Source of the DNA: an uncultured Spirochaetales bacterium
GTDB lineage: Bacteria > Spirochaetota > Spirochaetia > Sphaerochaetales > Sphaerochaetaceae
Length of the DNA stretch: 32,279 bases
Assembly: GCA_949285785.1 (NCBI GenBank)
Contig: CASEAG010000010.1
Location: forward strand, 1 to 32,279
Reading direction: 5' to 3'
Position 1 is the stretch's first letter. Every line of letters begins with the position of its first letter. The position numbers were made by a program, and so were the translations under genes. The notes under the pieces are model-generated. The model had not been told where the DNA came from. It did no database searches and saw only the letters and a program-made list of their open reading frames with translations. Positions 1 through 8,343 of this stretch are shown piece after piece.

Positions 1-117
1 ATAATTGCCATTGTCCAGGTTCACACCGGCGCCGATGCTCGCCTTGCCGCTGAACGCTGCGAAGACCGAGCTGACTGCCAGGATTGCAACCAGAAGAATT
101 GCAATAGTCTTTTTCAT
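1..117 (-). CDS. Secreted outer-membrane-type protein, N-terminal fragment
   Basis: Only the first 39 codons lie in the window, and the gene runs off the left edge. Translation from the ATG at 117-115 begins MKKTIAILLVAILAVSSVFA, a typical Sec signal peptide with a probable cut after VFA. It continues FSGKASIGAGVNLDNGNY, whose alternating polar and small/aromatic residues suit a first beta-strand of an outer-membrane barrel. A strong ribosome-binding site (TGGAGGAATT before the ATG) fixes the start. A near-consensus promoter and a 5' UTR hairpin lie upstream. Too little is visible to assign a family. It resembles the other secreted barrel-type proteins in this window only in its leader. Confidence 0.75.
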   Translation of the reverse strand, partial: MKKTIAILLVAILAVSSVFAAFSGKASIGAGVNLDNGNY

Positions 118-139
118 AATTCCTCCATAAAATTCGGGT

Positions 140-157
140 GTGACTCACAGGAGTCAC
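140..157 (-). promoter_or_regulatory. 5' UTR hairpin of the left-edge secreted protein gene
   Basis: Perfect 7-bp inverted repeat GTGACTC (140-146) and GAGTCAC (151-157) with a 4-nt loop. It lies in the predicted leader between the promoter (-10 at 196-191) and the ribosome-binding site near 122-126. There is no U-run after it, so it is not an obvious terminator. A role in mRNA stability or translation control is inference. Confidence 0.5.
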
Positions 158-190
158 GATATCCCCTTTTTTATTCGTAATTTGTACACA

Positions 191-219
191 ATTCTAGATT
201 CAGCTTGTGTAACTGTCAA
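191..219 (-). promoter_or_regulatory. Sigma70-type promoter of the left-edge secreted protein gene
   Basis: On the minus strand TTGACA (219-214) is followed by a 17-bp spacer and TAGAAT (196-191). That is a perfect -35 box and 5/6 of the -10 consensus at ideal spacing. Predicted +1 is near 184, giving a leader of about 67 nt. A highly expressed surface protein would be consistent with this strength. Confidence 0.75.
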
Positions 220-556
220 GATAAATTCATAAACGCTACAAAGGTTACACACTTTTCATACAAATATTGTAGAGTTTTGGTTAACGCCTTCAATTCTACA
301 CTAAAAGATGATTTATTTTACTCTTAGTCATGTATTTTTGTTATATTTTCACTTTTAATGGGCAGAAACACATAAAACTGTTCGAAAGCGATTCTGCAAA
401 ACCGATGTAAAATCGGCTTATGTCCTCTCCCCTTGTCATACATGCCTGTTCCAATATGTAACGCGCGTGCGTTGAAAGGTCGGGAAACTACAAGAACCGT
501 ACGCCATTCATGATGGCCTGGAAAGCCTCAAGTGCAGACGAAAGTGCAGAAAACGC
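220..556. other. AT-rich intergenic stretch, no gene recognised
   Basis: This stretch separates the left-edge gene promoter from the enolase terminator. It is AT-rich up to about 420, with runs such as the T-rich block near 330-350. I find no ORF with a ribosome-binding site and recognisable product. The one small structure is a 5-bp hairpin CCGAT (402-406) / ATCGG (412-416), too weak to call. Confidence 0.5.
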
Positions 557-584
557 GGAGAGCAGGCCGTCAAGCCTGCTCTCC
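557..584 (-). terminator. Rho-independent terminator of enolase
   Basis: Perfect 11-bp inverted repeat GGAGAGCAGGC (557-567) / GCCTGCTCTCC (574-584) with a 6-nt loop. It lies about 30 bp past the enolase stop. Read on the minus strand the stem is followed by GCGTTTTCTGC, a short and imperfect T-run, so termination is likely but the U-tract is not ideal. Confidence 0.75.
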
Positions 585-615
585 AGTGTCTTTCATCAGC
601 AGTCGCCTGTGACTG

Positions 616-1978
<1,363 letters not shown>

Positions 1979-2130
1979 GGAAACAGTCATGATGGAATAT
2001 CTGCACAACCGACAAGAGCTGTCTCCTTGATGACGGTACTACATGGTACTTCACACCAATAATCTGCTTTGAATCCGTCTGCGAGAACACCGCTCGCCTG
2101 GTATTCATGACTTTTTTCTCATCCACCCGC

Positions 2131-2160
2131 TTGACAAAAAGTATAGTTATTTGTGACTAT
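2131..2160 (+). promoter_or_regulatory. Weak candidate promoter of the 2232 secreted protein
   Basis: TTGACA at 2131-2136 with GACTAT at 2155-2160 (18-bp spacer). A second TTGACA at 2171-2176 lacks a clear -10. The rest of 1979-2231 holds no recognisable gene. The ribosome-binding site of the downstream gene is AGGAG at 2216-2220. Confidence 0.35.
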
Positions 2161-2231
2161 CCTTTACAGTTTGACAGAAAACGTAATTCTGTCATGAACA
2201 ACACTTTCAACATTCAGGAGTTCTGAGAAAA

Positions 2232-3059
2232 ATGAAGAAAACCGCAATCGTACTCATCACCCTCATCGTCGCCCTCTGCCCGCTGGCTGCGGCTGAGAGC
2301 TGGATCGGCATCACCACTGGCCCCTCGTTCGACATCCAGAAGAACGGAGACGAGCCCGTCTTCACGGACTTCGGCTGGGACGTGAACGTCGAGGGGGCAT
2401 ACTACTTCGACCAGGCAGAGACCCTCGGACTCGGTCTCAAGCTCGGTGCCGGATTCAACTACGGCTCGACCTACAGCATCGACATGGCCGACATGGCGCC
2501 CGCTCTTGTCGCTGGACTTCTGTCCGGTACCAAGCTGGCACCGATGGCAGACGATATTCTTCCGACTGTTGTATCGGCTGTCGACTTCCCTGTCGTCAAG
2601 AACCCCAGCGCAGGCATCAAGATCGCCCCGGCCGTGACATTCCAGTACAGACTCGCAGTCACCGACAGCCTCTCGCTCAGACTCGGTGCAGGTGTCCAGT
2701 ACATCCACACCTTCGGCCAGGGAATGAACGAGACGGTGGACCTGAGAGCTCTCAAGTCAGCACTTGCCCAGCCCGGATTGGCTAGTGCACTTGCTGGCGA
2801 GAGCATCCCCGACAGTCTCAGCATCAAGTCCTCCGTCTCGCTCGATGCAATCGAGATCATCGCCAACGCAGATGTTGTCTACTCGCTTGGCGACATCCAG
2901 ATCTTCGGCGGTGTGGACCTGGGCTTCACGGTGATGACCTACATGAAGCAGACCACGGAAATCGCGGAGCTCGGCATGAAGACCAGCGAGGGCGAGTTCA
3001 TCACGGACGGTTTCGGCTTCTCGATCACACCGAGAGTCGGTTTGTCCTACGCATTCTGA
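2232..3059 (+). CDS. Secreted outer-membrane beta-barrel-type protein, unknown function
   Basis: A 275-residue protein with signal peptide MKKTAIVLITLIVALCPLAAA, cut probably before ESWIG. It is followed by many short amphipathic strands (for example GLGLKLGAGFNYGS, LSLRLGAGVQYIHTF, IFGGVDLGFTVMTY, GFSITPRVGLSYAF). It ends in an aromatic residue (YAF), as expected for substrates of the BAM machinery. A central hydrophilic/helical insertion covers roughly residues 90-120. AGGAG lies 11 nt before the ATG. It is monocistronic, with a strong terminator just downstream. The family is not recognised beyond an OmpA/OmpW-like small barrel. The barrel is inferred from pattern alone. Confidence 0.8.
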   Translation: MKKTAIVLITLIVALCPLAAAESWIGITTGPSFDIQKNGDEPVFTDFGWDVNVEGAYYFDQAETLGLGLKLGAGFNYGSTYSIDMADMAPALVAGLLSGTKLAPMADDILPTVVSAVDFPVVKNPSAGIKIAPAVTFQYRLAVTDSLSLRLGAGVQYIHTFGQGMNETVDLRALKSALAQPGLASALAGESIPDSLSIKSSVSLDAIEIIANADVVYSLGDIQIFGGVDLGFTVMTYMKQTTEIAELGMKTSEGEFITDGFGFSITPRVGLSYAF

Positions 3060-3084
3060 GTCAGGAAACAGAAATAAAGGGGAG

Positions 3085-3122
3085 CATGCCCGGTCTGCAG
3101 ATCCGGGCATGTTCTTTTTTTC
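3085..3122 (+). terminator. Rho-independent terminator after the 2232 gene
   Basis: Perfect 9-bp stem CATGCCCGG (3085-3093) / CCGGGCATG (3103-3111), followed by TTCTTTTTTT to 3122. It separates the secreted protein from the nucleoside kinase, so the kinase needs its own promoter, which is visible immediately downstream. Confidence 0.92.
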
Positions 3123-3124
3123 CA

Positions 3125-3154
3125 TTCACACCTGCGCAAATACATTGCTATACT
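3125..3154 (+). promoter_or_regulatory. Extended -10 promoter giving a near-leaderless mRNA
   Basis: TTCACA (3125-3130), 18-bp spacer, and an extended -10 TGC-TATACT (3146-3154). With normal spacing +1 falls near 3161, only two nucleotides before the ATG at 3163. No Shine-Dalgarno sequence precedes that ATG, which supports a leaderless transcript. Confidence 0.65.
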
Positions 3155-3162
3155 TGTCTTCA

Positions 3163-4827
3163 ATGGACAAAGTGACGGTTGCATGCAACGGAAAGACATA
3201 TGAAGTGGCGAAGGGGACATCTCTGATGGACTTCCTCTCGATGTCGGAGACTCTGGTCTATGAGGACGACCCTTTCGTCGGAGCCCTGATCAACGGCGAG
3301 TACAAGAGCCTGCACTACAGCTTCAACTACTCGTACACCACGATAGAGCCCATCAGGCTGTTCTCAGGTCTGGGCAAGAGGATCTACCGTCACTCGATCT
3401 GCTTCCTGCTCTCGTATGCGGCATCAAGGCTCTATCCGGACAACCATCTCGAAATCGGACACAGCCTCGGCGACGGCTTCTACTTCCATTTCACCGACAG
3501 GGATGTCACTGATGACGACATCGATGCGCTCGAGTCCCTGATGAAGGGGGCTGTAGAAGCGAACATGCAGATCCTCAAGGAGAAGATCCCCTACACCGAA
3601 GCCCTGAGGATATTCTCGGATAGACGCTTCAGCCACACGGGCGAGCTTCTCGATTCACGCAACGACGGCGACATCACGGTCTACACGCTCGACGGCTATA
3701 TGGACAGTGCGTACGAGCCCCTCGTCCCCCGCACCGGCGTCCTTTCGAAGTGGGGCCTCATGAAATACGAAGACGGCATGCTTTTGCGCTACCCCCAGTC
3801 GCGGGACGTGATGAACATCAGGGACTTCGTCGACAACCCTCTGCTCTACTCGGTGTTCAAGCGCAGCAGGAAGGAAGGGGACACGCTCGGCTGCCAGGCG
3901 CTCGGTCAGCTCAACAGCCTGATTCTCAAGGGGAAGGCGATGGACCTCATACAGATGTCCGAGAGCATGTTCAACGACCGGATCTTCGAGGTCGCCCAGG
4001 ACATCCGCTCCCGCAGGGGCGTGAAGTTCATATTCATCTCCGGGCCATCGTCGTCAGGCAAGACCACGTTCTCCCTGAAGCTCTCGCTTCAGCTCAGATG
4101 CATGGGCTTCCGTCCGGTGAAGATATCGCTGGACAACTACTACTTCACACGGGACCTCGTGCCCGTGGACAGCGACGGGAACAAGGACTACGAGACGCTG
4201 GAGGCCCTGGATCTGGAGTTCTTCAGGGAGAACCTGGACGACCTGCTGAAGAAGGGCAGGACCACGCTCCCCCGCTTCTCGTTCAGGGACAACAGACGCT
4301 ACATGGACGATCAGGAGACGGTCATGGACGAAGACACGGTGTTCGTCGTGGAGGGCATCCACGGACTGAACCCCGCCCTGGCCCCCGACGTGGATGGAGA
4401 GATCGCGTACCGCATCTACATCTCCGCCCTGACCAGCATGATCATAGACGACCACAACAGGATCAGCACCACGGACTACAGAATGATCCGCCGTGCGGTG
4501 CGCGACTACCGCACACGCGGCGTCGTTCCCGAGGAGACGTTCAACATGTGGCCATCAATAGAGCGCGGGGAGAAGAACCACATCTTCCCCTACCAGAACA
4601 ACGCAGATGCGATGATCAACAGCGCCCTCGCCTACGAGCTGCCGGCGCTCTCGGGCCAGGCTACGAACCTCCTGCGTTCGGTCAAGCCGGATACGGGACT
4701 CGCCTATGCCACGGCAAGAAGACTGCTGAAGTTCCTGGACCTCTTCTACACGATCCCCACGGGCTGCATACCATCCGACTCGATAACAAGGGAGTTCATC
4801 GGCGGTTCGGTGTTCGGGGCGATCTAG
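3163..4827 (+). CDS. TGS-domain nucleoside (uridine-type) kinase
   Basis: A 554-residue protein. The N-terminal TGS domain (about residues 3-62, VTVACNGKTYEVAKGTSLMD) and the following segment resemble the editing/second domain of threonyl-tRNA synthetase (HSLGDGFYFHF). The C-terminal half is a uridine-kinase/PRK-type P-loop kinase with Walker A GPSSSGKTT at about residues 294-302. Next come SLDNYYF, a phosphate-binding region with RFSFRDNRRY, FVVEGIHGLNP, and arginine-rich RMIRRAVRDYRTRG. This TGS-kinase architecture is known from spirochaetes, Thermotoga and Firmicutes and is annotated nucleoside or uridine kinase; the true substrate is uncertain. The ATG at 3163 is preferred because an upstream in-frame ATG at 3109 lies inside the terminator. 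The 3' end overlaps the convergent HAD gene by 32 bp. Confidence 0.9.
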   Translation: MDKVTVACNGKTYEVAKGTSLMDFLSMSETLVYEDDPFVGALINGEYKSLHYSFNYSYTTIEPIRLFSGLGKRIYRHSICFLLSYAASRLYPDNHLEIGHSLGDGFYFHFTDRDVTDDDIDALESLMKGAVEANMQILKEKIPYTEALRIFSDRRFSHTGELLDSRNDGDITVYTLDGYMDSAYEPLVPRTGVLSKWGLMKYEDGMLLRYPQSRDVMNIRDFVDNPLLYSVFKRSRKEGDTLGCQALGQLNSLILKGKAMDLIQMSESMFNDRIFEVAQDIRSRRGVKFIFISGPSSSGKTTFSLKLSLQLRCMGFRPVKISLDNYYFTRDLVPVDSDGNKDYETLEALDLEFFRENLDDLLKKGRTTLPRFSFRDNRRYMDDQETVMDEDTVFVVEGIHGLNPALAPDVDGEIAYRIYISALTSMIIDDHNRISTTDYRMIRRAVRDYRTRGVVPEETFNMWPSIERGEKNHIFPYQNNADAMINSALAYELPALSGQATNLLRSVKPDTGLAYATARRLLKFLDLFYTIPTGCIPSDSITREFIGGSVFGAI

Positions 4828-5515
4828 ACAGCAGAAGGTCGGCCACGTGCCTGATCACGCCGTGCCCACCTGGTGCCGGAACGACGTAGTCCACACAATC
4901 CCTGACCGCCTCGACGGCATCAGCCGGGCAGCATGAGAATCCGACCTCCTTCAGCAGTGGAAGGTCGATCAGGTCGTCACCGATGTACAGCACGTTCTCA
5001 AGCCCGATTCCCTCGGCAATACAGATGCGTCTCACGCACTCAAGCTTGTCGCGGCAGCCCGGTTCATAATAGTCGGACTTCAGCTTGGCAAAGCGCCTCC
5101 TGTTGAGCTCCACGTCCTCGCCAGTGATGACGCCGACCTTGTAGCCGGCGCCACGGAGGAGAGCGAAGGCCATGCCGTCCTTCGTATCGAAGCGCTTGAG
5201 CTCATCACCCTTCTCCGAGTAGTACATCCCGCCATCTGTCAGACAACCGTCGCAGTCCGTGAGAAACAGTCTGATGTTATCCAGCGCATCGAAACCATTC
5301 CGTCCGCCATTGGAGACGATGTCCCTGACACAGCTCTGGTCCGACAGCCCGCCAAGCACCAGATCCTGCACTTCGTCACGCTCCAGGAGGGCGACGATGC
5401 GCATCGCCTCATCGACGACGAAGACGATTCCGCGGCCATTGGCCTCCATCCGGGCGATGGCGGTGTGGAGACTGTCCTCGCCCGTGACGATGAACGCACC
5501 GATATCGTCGCTCAT
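4796..5515 (-). CDS. CBS-HAD fusion: KdsC-like sugar-acid phosphatase
   Basis: A 239-residue protein. Residues about 1-72 look like a single CBS-type module (AIARMEANGRGIVFVVDE, then a RDEVQDLVLGGLSDQ stretch). From about 80 onward it is a class-C0 HAD phosphatase of the KdsC / N-acylneuraminate-9-phosphatase type. The nucleophile motif is DCDGCLTDG (D87, D89), motif II VITGE (T131), a lysine near 157, and motif IV GDDLIDLPLL (179-188). KdsC proteins are normally about 170-190 residues without a CBS module, so the fusion is unusual. Its ATG overlaps the NeuB stop by one base (TGATG), implying translational coupling. The likely role is dephosphorylating the product of the adjacent NeuB-type synthase; the exact sugar is unknown. 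Confidence 0.85.
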   Translation of the reverse strand: MSDDIGAFIVTGEDSLHTAIARMEANGRGIVFVVDEAMRIVALLERDEVQDLVLGGLSDQSCVRDIVSNGGRNGFDALDNIRLFLTDCDGCLTDGGMYYSEKGDELKRFDTKDGMAFALLRGAGYKVGVITGEDVELNRRRFAKLKSDYYEPGCRDKLECVRRICIAEGIGLENVLYIGDDLIDLPLLKEVGFSCCPADAVEAVRDCVDYVVPAPGGHGVIRHVADLLLSRSPRTPNRR

Positions 5516-6387
5516 CAGTGCGCCCTGTACTTCAGCTTGTCACGCTGGACGCGCTCGATCGGGAGGACATCGTCCTTCTTGTAGGAGAGTGCGTCATGGA
5601 CATCGTTCAGGTCCCTGACGAGGCTCCTGATGCCATAAGGCTCCAGGGATGCGGCATGGTCGGTGCCCTTCCAGGTCCTGTCCAGGGTGTAGTGGCGCTC
5701 GATGATGTGAGCACCCAGCGTGTATGCGGCCACATCCACGGCGGTGCCGAGATGATGGCCTGAGAAGCCGATCGCCTTCACTCTCGAACCGTACTTTTCG
5801 CGAAGGCGGAGTATCTCCAGCAGACACACGTCCTCATACGGCACGGGATAGCCCGAAGTGCAGTCGAAGATGACGAGGTCAGAAGCTCTGCCACACTCCT
5901 CGAAGAGGGAGACGATACGCTCCTCCTCTTCATGCGTCGTCATGCCAAACGAGAGCTGTATCTCGCCTTTATAATTGGCGCAAAGCCACCTGAGCATCTC
6001 GTAGTGGGTGTTGCACGCCGAGGGGATCTTGATGAATTCAGGCTCGAGGGAGGCGATCTCCTTCGCGCTGGTCATGTCCCACACAGAAGTCGAGTAGACG
6101 ATTCCCGCCTCCTCGCACCACTTCTTCAACTGGGCATGCTGCTCGAGCGTGAACTCGAGAGCCTCCCTGTGCTCTCCATATGTCCTTCCATAGGAGTTCT
6201 CCGGATGGGGATGCGGAGCATCGTACTGCTCAGGGGTGAGCAGCTCCCTGGGGCACCTCTTCTGGAACTTGATCGCATCCGCCTTGCAGTAGATGGCGGC
6301 GGTCATGATCATCTCATGGGCGATCTGCATGTCCCCCTTGTGGTTGCAGCCGGCCTCGGCTATGACGAACGGCTTCTCGTAATCCAT
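5515..6387 (-). CDS. NeuB-family sugar-acid synthase lacking the SAF domain
   Basis: A 290-residue TIM-barrel protein of the N-acetylneuraminate synthase family, which condenses PEP with an aldose or aldose phosphate. Visible family blocks are FVIAEAGCNHKGD, DAIKFQKR, STSVWDMTSAKEI, FIKIPSACN, DCTSGYP, GFSGHHLG, GAHIIERHYTLDR and KGTDHAASLEP. Classical NeuB/LegI/PseI enzymes are about 340-350 residues with a C-terminal SAF (antifreeze-like) domain. Here the protein ends soon after the barrel, so the SAF domain is missing. It lies 13 bp after the cytidylyltransferase gene, with ribosome-binding site AGGTGGAGGGAGT, and is coupled to the CBS-HAD phosphatase. The synthase-plus-phosphatase pairing suggests a phosphorylated substrate, as in 9-phosphate sialic-acid routes. 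The product identity is inference. Confidence 0.85.
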   Translation of the reverse strand: MDYEKPFVIAEAGCNHKGDMQIAHEMIMTAAIYCKADAIKFQKRCPRELLTPEQYDAPHPHPENSYGRTYGEHREALEFTLEQHAQLKKWCEEAGIVYSTSVWDMTSAKEIASLEPEFIKIPSACNTHYEMLRWLCANYKGEIQLSFGMTTHEEEERIVSLFEECGRASDLVIFDCTSGYPVPYEDVCLLEILRLREKYGSRVKAIGFSGHHLGTAVDVAAYTLGAHIIERHYTLDRTWKGTDHAASLEPYGIRSLVRDLNDVHDALSYKKDDVLPIERVQRDKLKYRAH

Positions 6388-6400
6388 ACTCCCTCCACCT

Positions 6401-7117
6401 TCACTCGTCCACGATGCCCGAGTCGAACTTCAGCAGGGCTTTGCTGAGGTAGTAGTCCTTGGGCGTCGTGACCTTTATGTTGTCGCTTGAGCAGATGACC
6501 ATGTGCAGTCTGTATCCGTAATGGTCCATCATCGAACACGAGTCGATGAAGCTGGTCATCCCATCGGCCATGGCCTTCCTGTGGCAGGCGATGATGTCGT
6601 CGAGACGGAACGTCTGCGGAGCCTTTGCATGGAAGCATGAGGAGCGGTCCTCGATTTGTCTTATCTCATGCGAGCCGTCGACGAGGAGCACTGTCTCCGT
6701 GGCCGGCGCGCAGGAGATCGCATTGCCCTTCTCCCTTGCACAGGCGATGTTCCCGCTTATTAGGTCCTCGTCTATGACCGGACGCACCCCGTCATGAATC
6801 AGCACGACGTCATCCGGACCCTGCCGGTGCTTCTCGGCCTCCACGAGGCCGTTGTAGATGGACAGCTGCCCCGTCGCCCCTCCGGCCACCACAGAGACGA
6901 CCTTGGCAAGCGAATACTTCTCGACGAGACTCTTCATGAAGTCGATCCAGTCGGGATGGCATGCTATGTATATGGCATCGATCCCGGGATGCTCCTGGAA
7001 CTTCTCGATCGTGTATACGATGATCTCCTTGCCTTCCAGCGTCAGGAACTGCTTGGGGCGGCTCTGCACCCCCATCCGGGAACCGACGCCACCGGCGAAT
7101 ATGACGACATGGTTCAT
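6401..7117 (-). CDS. IspD/TarI-family cytidylyltransferase
   Basis: A 238-residue CTP-dependent nucleotidyltransferase. It begins MNHVVIFAGGVGSRMGVQSR followed by PKQFLTL, the IspD/TarI nucleotide-binding signature. Later blocks are GGATGQLSIYNGL, VLIHDGVRPVIDEDLI, PQTFRLDDI and NIKVTTPKDYYLSKALL. The HDGVRP and TPKDYYLS variants, and a location among surface-glycan genes, favour a TarI/Bcs1-like alditol-phosphate (for example ribitol-5-phosphate) role over housekeeping MEP-pathway IspD. The substrate is not decided by sequence alone. I chose the ATG at 7117 because AAGGA lies about 11 nt upstream and it matches the family N-terminus. An in-frame ATG at 7144 would add nine residues and sits 2 nt after the predicted +1. 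First gene of a three-gene operon. Confidence 0.85.
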   Translation of the reverse strand: MNHVVIFAGGVGSRMGVQSRPKQFLTLEGKEIIVYTIEKFQEHPGIDAIYIACHPDWIDFMKSLVEKYSLAKVVSVVAGGATGQLSIYNGLVEAEKHRQGPDDVVLIHDGVRPVIDEDLISGNIACAREKGNAISCAPATETVLLVDGSHEIRQIEDRSSCFHAKAPQTFRLDDIIACHRKAMADGMTSFIDSCSMMDHYGYRLHMVICSSDNIKVTTPKDYYLSKALLKFDSGIVDE

Positions 7118-7131
7118 GCTTCTCGTCTTCC

Positions 7132-7160
7132 TTGATTCGTCCATCTTTGCACAGTATAAA
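7132..7160 (+). promoter_or_regulatory. Promoter of the SDR epimerase gene
   Basis: TTGATT (7132-7137), 17-bp spacer, TATAAA (7155-7160), giving +1 near 7167. The -10 overlaps the -10 of the opposite-strand promoter (7153-7158), so polymerase binding in the two directions should be mutually exclusive. Confidence 0.6.
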
Positions 7161-7181
7161 ATAAAGGCGGTGGTGATGAAA
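7153..7181 (-). promoter_or_regulatory. Promoter of the cytidylyltransferase-neuB-HAD operon
   Basis: Minus-strand TATACT at 7158-7153 with a weak -35 TTTCAT at 7181-7176 (17-bp spacer). Predicted +1 is near 7146, two bases before the in-frame ATG at 7144 and about 29 nt before the Shine-Dalgarno-supported ATG at 7117. Confidence 0.5.
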
Positions 7182-7202
7182 GCCGCCTTCGGGAGGACGC
7201 TG

Positions 7203-8270
7203 ATGAGATGCATTCTTGAAGAGGACCTAAGGTGCCTCGAGAGTCAGGACTACATACCATTCGACTGTTTCAGGGGGAAGTCCTTCCTGATCACGGGAGC
7301 CACGGGGCTTCTGGGACATAACATAGTCGAAGCCCTGGTACACATCTCGCTACGCTTCTCTCTCGACATCAGGATCGTCTGTCCGGTGAGGAGCGTGGCG
7401 AAGGCCGCGCAGATCTTCTCGGACAAGGTGCTCTCGTACAGTGGAATCGTCTTCCAGGAAGCCGATATGGCATCGTACGAATGCAAAGAGGAGCACATCG
7501 ACTACATCCTGCACATAGCCAGCCCCACCGACAGCGGCTACTTCGTCACCCACCCGGTCGAGATGATAGACTTCACCTTCTCCACCACACGCAGACTGCT
7601 TGAAGCTGCACGCTCATGCTCCTCTGCCTTCGTCTACTTCTCATCCATGGAGGTCTACGGAACACCGGGCGATGACGGGAAGATAGCGGAAGACCATATC
7701 ACGAGCTGTCCCGACACGATGAGCGCACGCTCCAGCTACAGCGAGGGCAAGAGGATCGCGGAGACGATGTGCCGGTCTTGCTTCGAGGAATATGGTACAC
7801 CGGTGTTCATCCTCAGGCTCACCCAGACCTTCGGTCCCGGCGTCGGGAAGGACGACGGCAGAGTGTTCGCACAGTTCGCAAGGGCTGCACTCGAGGAAAA
7901 GGACATCGTCCTTAAGTCCAGAGGTGAGACGAAGAGATCATACCTCTACCCCATGGACATGGTGTCGGCGCTGTTGACAATCCTTGCAAAGGGAGAGGCG
8001 GGAAAGGCCTACAACGTCGCCAACGAGGACACATACTGCTCGATTCTGGACATGGCCCACATGGTCGCCCATGACATCGCCCACGACCGGATCGGCGTGG
8101 TCTTCGACCTCGACGACGAAGGAGCCTCGAAGTACCTTCCGACGCTGCACATGAACCTGGACACATCCCGGCTCAAAGCCTTGGGCTGGAAGCCTGGCCA
8201 TGGCCTCAAGGACATGTTCACGAGGATGATCGACAGCTGGGAAGAAGACTCCTCGTCACCTATCAGGTAA
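7203..8270 (+). CDS. NAD-dependent sugar epimerase/dehydratase (extended SDR)
   Basis: A 355-residue extended short-chain dehydrogenase. The Rossmann glycine motif TGATGLLGHNIVEAL is at about 31-45. HIASPTDSGY and YFSSMEVYGTP follow, with the catalytic pair YSEGK near 179-183, then FILRLTQTFGPGVGKDDGR and a substrate-binding half including YPMDMVSAL. This is the nucleotide-sugar 4-epimerase / 4,6-dehydratase / UDP-glucuronate decarboxylase superfamily; the particular reaction cannot be read from sequence. GGGAGGA at 7191-7197 fixes the ATG at 7203, although the frame stays open further upstream. It is divergent from the cytidylyltransferase-NeuB-HAD operon with overlapping promoters, so it probably acts on the same glycan. 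Confidence 0.88.
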   Translation: MRCILEEDLRCLESQDYIPFDCFRGKSFLITGATGLLGHNIVEALVHISLRFSLDIRIVCPVRSVAKAAQIFSDKVLSYSGIVFQEADMASYECKEEHIDYILHIASPTDSGYFVTHPVEMIDFTFSTTRRLLEAARSCSSAFVYFSSMEVYGTPGDDGKIAEDHITSCPDTMSARSSYSEGKRIAETMCRSCFEEYGTPVFILRLTQTFGPGVGKDDGRVFAQFARAALEEKDIVLKSRGETKRSYLYPMDMVSALLTILAKGEAGKAYNVANEDTYCSILDMAHMVAHDIAHDRIGVVFDLDDEGASKYLPTLHMNLDTSRLKALGWKPGHGLKDMFTRMIDSWEEDSSSPIR

Positions 8271-8343
8271 GCGAAGAAGGCAGTACAGGAATCGCATCTG
8301 CACGGACGGGCTGTCAAAGAGGAGAAAAGAGCCCGCAAGGGAA
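8271..8343. other. Spacer after the epimerase gene
   Basis: It contains a 6-bp inverted repeat CGGGCT (8307-8312) / AGCCCG (8330-8335) with a 17-nt loop. There is no T-run, so I do not call a terminator. The downstream 8344-8628 stretch is covered by the BrnA-like fragment and otherwise holds nothing I recognise. Confidence 0.3.

Noticed and set aside
3750-4889. 379-codon frame on the plus strand
   Set aside because: Same strand, different frame, inside the nucleoside kinase; Arg/Pro/His-rich translation typical of a shadow frame.
5515-6387. Assigning the synthase as KdsA (Kdo-8-phosphate synthase), given KdsC-like and KdsD-like genes in the window
   Set aside because: Its motifs (AEAGCNHKGD, IERHYTLDR, KGTDHAASLEP) are of the NeuB family, not KdsA.
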